Of a stretch of 64,000 bases of DNA, positions 61,056 to 64,000 are shown piece by piece (within the stretch, counting starts at the first letter, position 1; each line of letters begins with the position of its first letter). The stretch comes from Stackebrandtia albiflava (GTDB lineage: Bacteria; Actinomycetota; Actinomycetes; Mycobacteriales; Micromonosporaceae). A program made the position numbers and the translations under genes. The stretch spans positions 1,473,142-1,537,141 of the forward strand of contig NZ_VLLL01000005.1 in the NCBI RefSeq assembly GCF_007994225.1. The letters are read 5' to 3'. The notes under the pieces were generated by a model that did not search any database, was not told the DNA's origin, and saw nothing but the letters and a program-made list of their open reading frames with translations.

Positions 61056-61568
61056 ATGGACACGACGACCGACATTCCGGCAGCCACGCGACACAACACC
61101 GTCAACGGGTTCATCATCGCCAAGGACGCGGCCGGACTCATCGAGTTCCTGACCGAGGTGTTCGACGGCCGTGAGGACCTCGAAGCGCACACGCCCGACT
61201 GGTACGCCGACGACGGGACGCTCATCCACGCCGAGGTGCGCATCGGCAACTCACTACTCATGGTCGCCGACCGGAAACCGGACTGGCCGTTCACGCCCGC
61301 GATGACCCAGGTCTACGTCAGCGACGCCGCGCAGACGCTGCGTCGGGCCGTCGGCCGTGGAGCCACCGTCGTCACCGAGGTCTCCCCGTTCTACGGCGGC
61401 CTCGACATCGCCCGGTTCCTCGACCCGTGGGGCAACCTGTGGTGGCTGTTCGCGCCGGCCGCCGACGACGCCGGTGAAGAGTCCTCACCTGAGTCGAGCG
61501 ATTCGGAACCCGGCCCGGTCTACACCACCCTGCTCGACGCGATGCGACGACTCCACGATCCCACCTGA
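61056..61568 (+). CDS. VOC/glyoxalase superfamily protein (PhnB-like)
   Basis: The 170-residue protein has a vicinal-oxygen-chelate fold of the PhnB type: VNGFIIAKDAAGLIEFLTEVF near residue 16, IGNSLLMVADRK near 63 and ARFLDPWGNLWWLFAP near 117. Such proteins are often single-domain binding proteins or enzymes of unknown substrate. The C-terminal 40 residues are acidic and probably flexible. ATG at 61056; a perfect palindrome precedes it and a 27-bp-stem terminator follows. Confidence 0.75.
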   Translation: MDTTTDIPAATRHNTVNGFIIAKDAAGLIEFLTEVFDGREDLEAHTPDWYADDGTLIHAEVRIGNSLLMVADRKPDWPFTPAMTQVYVSDAAQTLRRAVGRGATVVTEVSPFYGGLDIARFLDPWGNLWWLFAPAADDAGEESSPESSDSEPGPVYTTLLDAMRRLHDPT

Positions 61569-61577
61569 ACCCTTGAA

Positions 61578-61635
61578 CCACGTACGACAGCCCCGGCCCA
61601 CGGCGTCCGCCGTGGGCCGGGGCTGTCGTACGTGG
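61578..61635. terminator. Very strong intrinsic terminator, 27-bp perfect stem
   Basis: Arms 61578-61604 and 61609-61635 are exact complements of 27 nt with a 4-nt loop (GTCC). It lies just after the VOC gene stop at 61568 and before the next VOC gene at 61702. Confidence 0.85.
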
Positions 61636-61701
61636 ACGGTGTGGGTGGTTCTCCCCCGGCCGGGTCGAGGCGCGCGGTCGTGGACGGCTTAGGGTGGCCG
61701 A

Positions 61702-62091
61702 ATGCCAGCGCGATTGACCGTCATCGAGATCATCACCGCCGACCTCGCCGCCTCCCTGAGCTTCTACCGGCGGCTCGGGTTGGACATCCCCGAGGTCGAG
61801 GACGACGCCGAACACGTCGAGACCGACGCCGGTGGCGTCCGGTTGTCGTGGGACAGTGTGGAGCTGATCGAGAGGATCAACCCCCGCTACGTCCGTCCCG
61901 CCGGTGGGCCGCGGGTCTCGTTGGCGTTCGAGTGCGCCGACGCCGCCGAGGTGGACCGCCTGTACGGGGAGCTGGTGGCGGCGGGTGGCCGTGGCGAGAT
62001 GGCACCGTTCGACGCCGAGTGGGGGCCGCGGTACGCGGTGTTGTTCGACCCGGACGGCAACGGTGTCGACCTGTACTCCCCCGCGCGTTGA
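61702..62091 (+). CDS. VOC/glyoxalase family protein
   Basis: The 129-residue protein has the VOC pattern: TVIEIITADLAASLSFYRRLGLDI near residue 6, RVSLAFECADAAEVDRLYGEL near 71 and AVLFDPDGNGVDLYSP near 112, with Glu/Asp residues that can bind metal. Family members include glyoxalase, dioxygenases and antibiotic-binding proteins; the substrate is unknown. ATG at 61702. It converges with manA 17 bp away. Confidence 0.78.
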   Translation: MPARLTVIEIITADLAASLSFYRRLGLDIPEVEDDAEHVETDAGGVRLSWDSVELIERINPRYVRPAGGPRVSLAFECADAAEVDRLYGELVAAGGRGEMAPFDAEWGPRYAVLFDPDGNGVDLYSPAR

Positions 62092-62108
62092 TCGTCGTCG
62101 GCCGACGA

Positions 62109-63194
62109 TCAACGGCTCGGCGTGTCGCCGTGGAGGCCCTCTCCGAGGGTGGCGATCAGGTGGGGTGGGTATCCGGCCGCCACCAGTGGGGCCGCCACGT
62201 CGCGTGCGAGGTCGGGAAGGTATCCGCATAGGACGTCGGCCGGGCCGGCGATCTCCAGCTCCGCGCAGGAGGCCGGGACGAGCAGTGTCTGCGCGGGTGC
62301 CAGTCGTGTGGACCGGTTCGGTGTGGTGACGTGTACGGTGGCGCCGACGTTGGTGAGGATCTGCGCGGTGTGGAAGGTGTGGCGGAACGGTGCGGTGGTG
62401 CCGGCCCGCCACCGTTCCAGCGCGAAGTGGGGACCGGCGCACAGGAACAGCCGGTCCACGCCGTCACCCAGGGTGATCTTGAGGCCGGGGGTGGGTTCGG
62501 GTCGCAGGTCGAGGTCCACTTCGCGCATGAGCATGTCGAGGTTGGCGGTGAACTCGGCGTCGGGTACGGCCGAGCCGTCGGTCATGTTCCACCGCATCGC
62601 GTGTTGTTGGATGTCGGAGGTCTGTTCGATCTCGTAGACGAGGGTGCCGGGGCCGAAGCTGTGGAGTGTGCCGCCGGGGACGTACAGGGTCTCCCCCGGC
62701 CGCACCGGGAGTCGCCGCAGCACGGCGTCGAAGTCCTGGGCCTCCAGGGCGGCGCGGAGTCGTGCCGCGTCGATGCCGCGCGTCACGCCGCACAGTGCGG
62801 TGGCGCCGGGTCGGGCGTCCAGGATGTGCCAGGCCTCGGTCTTGCCGTTGGGTTGGGCCTCCAGCCGCCGGGCGGTGTGGTCGTCGGCGTGGAGGTGGAC
62901 CGGCAGGGTGCCGGTGGCGTCGATGAACTTGGTGAGGATCGGGAAGCGGTCTCCGGTCCAGTCGGGGCCCATGAGTTCACGGGGATGTGCGGCGAGGAGT
63001 CGGCGGAGGGTGTGACCGGCCAGGGGTCCGTCGGCGACGGTGGTCTGGGAGGTTTCGACGTCGCTGCATTCCCAGGTCTCGGCGATGTTCCAGTCGGGGA
63101 TGCCGGTCTTGCCGAGGTGTTCGGCGATGGCGTGGCCGCCGAAGACGAGGGTTCGGGTCGTCGCGGTCAGTCGCATGGGGTGCAGAATGGTCAT
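62109..63194 (-). CDS. manA: Mannose-6-phosphate isomerase, class I-like cupin
   Basis: The 361-residue protein interconverts mannose 6-phosphate and fructose 6-phosphate. The zinc site is visible: H-x-H of LPVHLHADD near residue 99, Glu in GKTEAWHILDA near 119 and the His of LYVPGGTLHSFGPG near 176. EIEQTSDIQQHAMRW near 191 is typical of the shorter Bacillus-type ManA. It should feed GDP-mannose synthesis for mannosylated lipids or polysaccharides. The ATG at 63194 is listed; ATG at 63176 is also possible and neither has a clear ribosome binding site. Confidence 0.87.
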   Translation of the reverse strand: MTILHPMRLTATTRTLVFGGHAIAEHLGKTGIPDWNIAETWECSDVETSQTTVADGPLAGHTLRRLLAAHPRELMGPDWTGDRFPILTKFIDATGTLPVHLHADDHTARRLEAQPNGKTEAWHILDARPGATALCGVTRGIDAARLRAALEAQDFDAVLRRLPVRPGETLYVPGGTLHSFGPGTLVYEIEQTSDIQQHAMRWNMTDGSAVPDAEFTANLDMLMREVDLDLRPEPTPGLKITLGDGVDRLFLCAGPHFALERWRAGTTAPFRHTFHTAQILTNVGATVHVTTPNRSTRLAPAQTLLVPASCAELEIAGPADVLCGYLPDLARDVAAPLVAAGYPPHLIATLGEGLHGDTPSR

Positions 63195-63385
63195 CGGCGT
63201 GGCCGCGGGCGTCGGGTGCCGGGCTGGAACATTCGTCTCCCGTCTTCGGACCGTTCGGGTGTTTCGGGCGAATCGTATCGGGCCGGTGGTGGTGATGGCG
63301 GGTGTTCTCTCACCGACGGTGGTCGTCCGGGTCGATCGGGTGATGTGGCGTGTGCCGGGGTGTGGGTGGCGGCAGGATGGGTGGC

Positions 63386-63760
63386 ATGGACAGGCCGTGG
63401 ATGCGAGTGCCGACGATAACCCTGGACGCGCCGAGGGCGGTGGAGTTGGCGCGGTTCTACCAGCGGTTGTTGGGGTACGAGATGGTCGTCGACGAGGGCG
63501 ACTGGGTGATGTTGAAGGATCCCGCCGGTGGGGTGGGGTTGTCGTTCCAGAGCGAGGAGCACTTCACGGCACCGGTGTGGCCGGCGACGCCGGGTGCGCA
63601 GTCGATGATGATGCACCTGGAGGTGGAGGTGCGTGACCTGGCGGCGGCGACGGAGTGGGCGTTGGAGTGCGGTGCGCGGCTGGCCGGATATCAGCCGCAG
63701 CAGGACGTGCGGGTGTGCCTGGATCCGGTGGGGCATCCGTTCTGCCTGTTCACCGGTTGA
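63386..63760 (+). CDS. VOC/glyoxalase family protein
   Basis: The 124-residue protein has a VOC fold: VPTITLDAPRAVELARFYQRLLGYEM near residue 8, PGAQSMMMHLEVEVRDLAAATEWA near 70 and RVCLDPVGHPFCLFTG at the C-terminus. It is of the CloR/glyoxalase-like actinobacterial type with a final Cys-Leu-Phe. The ATG at 63386 is chosen; an ATG nine bases earlier is possible. It is the third VOC protein in 2.7 kb and is not closely similar to the other two. Confidence 0.78.
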   Translation: MDRPWMRVPTITLDAPRAVELARFYQRLLGYEMVVDEGDWVMLKDPAGGVGLSFQSEEHFTAPVWPATPGAQSMMMHLEVEVRDLAAATEWALECGARLAGYQPQQDVRVCLDPVGHPFCLFTG

Positions 63761-63772
63761 GTCGTGCGCCGG

Positions 63773-64000
63773 TCACCGTAGTGACCGGATGTCGATCTGG
63801 CGTAGTACCCGGTCGACGACTTCGGGGGCGGTGCCGGGTGCGGTGCGTTGCTCCAGGACGGCGCCGCGCGCCGCCGACAGGATGTCGGCCTGGGTGTCGC
63901 GCAGCAGCGCCAGGTGCCTGATGCGGCGGTTGGTGGCCTGACGGATCTCGGTCTCCATCGGGCGTGGGCTGATCTTGGTCTCGAAGGCGGCGAGTTGCCG
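63773..64000 (-). CDS. C-terminal fragment of a larger protein, possibly a CPA1-type Na+/H+ antiporter tail
   Basis: The frame is open to the window edge and the visible 75 residues form charged helices (RQLAAFETKI, IRQATNRRIRHLALLRDTQA, PEVVDRVLRQIDIRSLR). The pattern of Arg-rich helices ending in a VLRxID-type motif recalls the cytoplasmic tail of actinobacterial Na+/H+ antiporters, but no catalytic part is in the window. The ATG at 63958 inside this frame is probably not the start. Confidence 0.5.
   Translation of the reverse strand, partial: RQLAAFETKISPRPMETEIRQATNRRIRHLALLRDTQADILSAARGAVLEQRTAPGTAPEVVDRVLRQIDIRSLR

Overview
This window is a chromosomal stretch of a high-GC Gram-positive actinobacterium. 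The reasons are the very high GC content, frequent GTG starts, an LPxTG-type wall anchor, a gene block with the same order as the mycobacterial pgsA2-to-gcvB region, a glycine riboswitch, DUF5999 and IniA/IniC-like dynamins. I cannot name the genus; a Glycomyces- or Micromonospora-like lineage is a guess. No rRNA, tRNA, CRISPR array, transposase or prophage structure was seen.

Layout. 0-11 kb: the end of an ABC exporter, then a three-gene cassette (AraC regulator, deacetylase, quinone-oxidoreductase-like enzyme) lying between two 105-bp copies of the exporter gene's 3' end. It is followed by a wall-anchored phytase-like protein, a QueA-like protein with a lost stop, an SDR, an orphan immunity-like protein, a PAP2 phosphatase and a PAC2 protein. 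12-18.5 kb: a LysR regulator divergent from succinate dehydrogenase (sdhCAB), then a GAF histidine kinase with its response regulator. 19-24.3 kb: a tightly coupled operon for 4-hydroxyproline catabolism (epimerase, two FAD oxidoreductases, [2Fe-2S] protein, deaminating aldolase-fold enzyme, GntR regulator). 24.4-32.2 kb: phosphatidyltransferase, DUF881-sbp-DUF881, gcvH, FHA protein, DUF151 nuclease, MerR, riboswitch and gcvP.

32-41 kb: a substrate-binding/VWA fusion, DUF5999, a SnoaL-like protein, a TetR remnant, then a three-gene NRPS-independent siderophore operon under an IdeR/DmdR-type iron box, with a CTG start on its first gene. 39.9-49.6 kb: two dynamin-like GTPases with a membrane-anchored GrpE-like protein, an Asp-rich protein, a NYN protein and a J-domain membrane protein, plus a divergent LuxR-type regulator pair. 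This co-chaperone/dynamin cluster has no Hsp70 gene in view and is the least understood part of the window.

49.6-64 kb: acyltransferase and cytochrome bd oxidase (cydAB) genes whose start codons overlap head to head, a serine hydrolase, an inositol-phosphatase-like enzyme, a lone XerC-like recombinase, a GNAT acetyltransferase, an alkylation-repair pair (ada-alkA fusion plus ogt), a stand-alone deaminase-fold protein, a 736-bp gap with AT-rich inverted repeats, three VOC proteins and manA. Two themes recur: convergent genes whose 3' ends overlap, and strong local strand skew (G-rich plus strand at about 20-25 and 35.5-39.9 kb, C-rich at about 50.4-59.4 kb whatever the gene direction).
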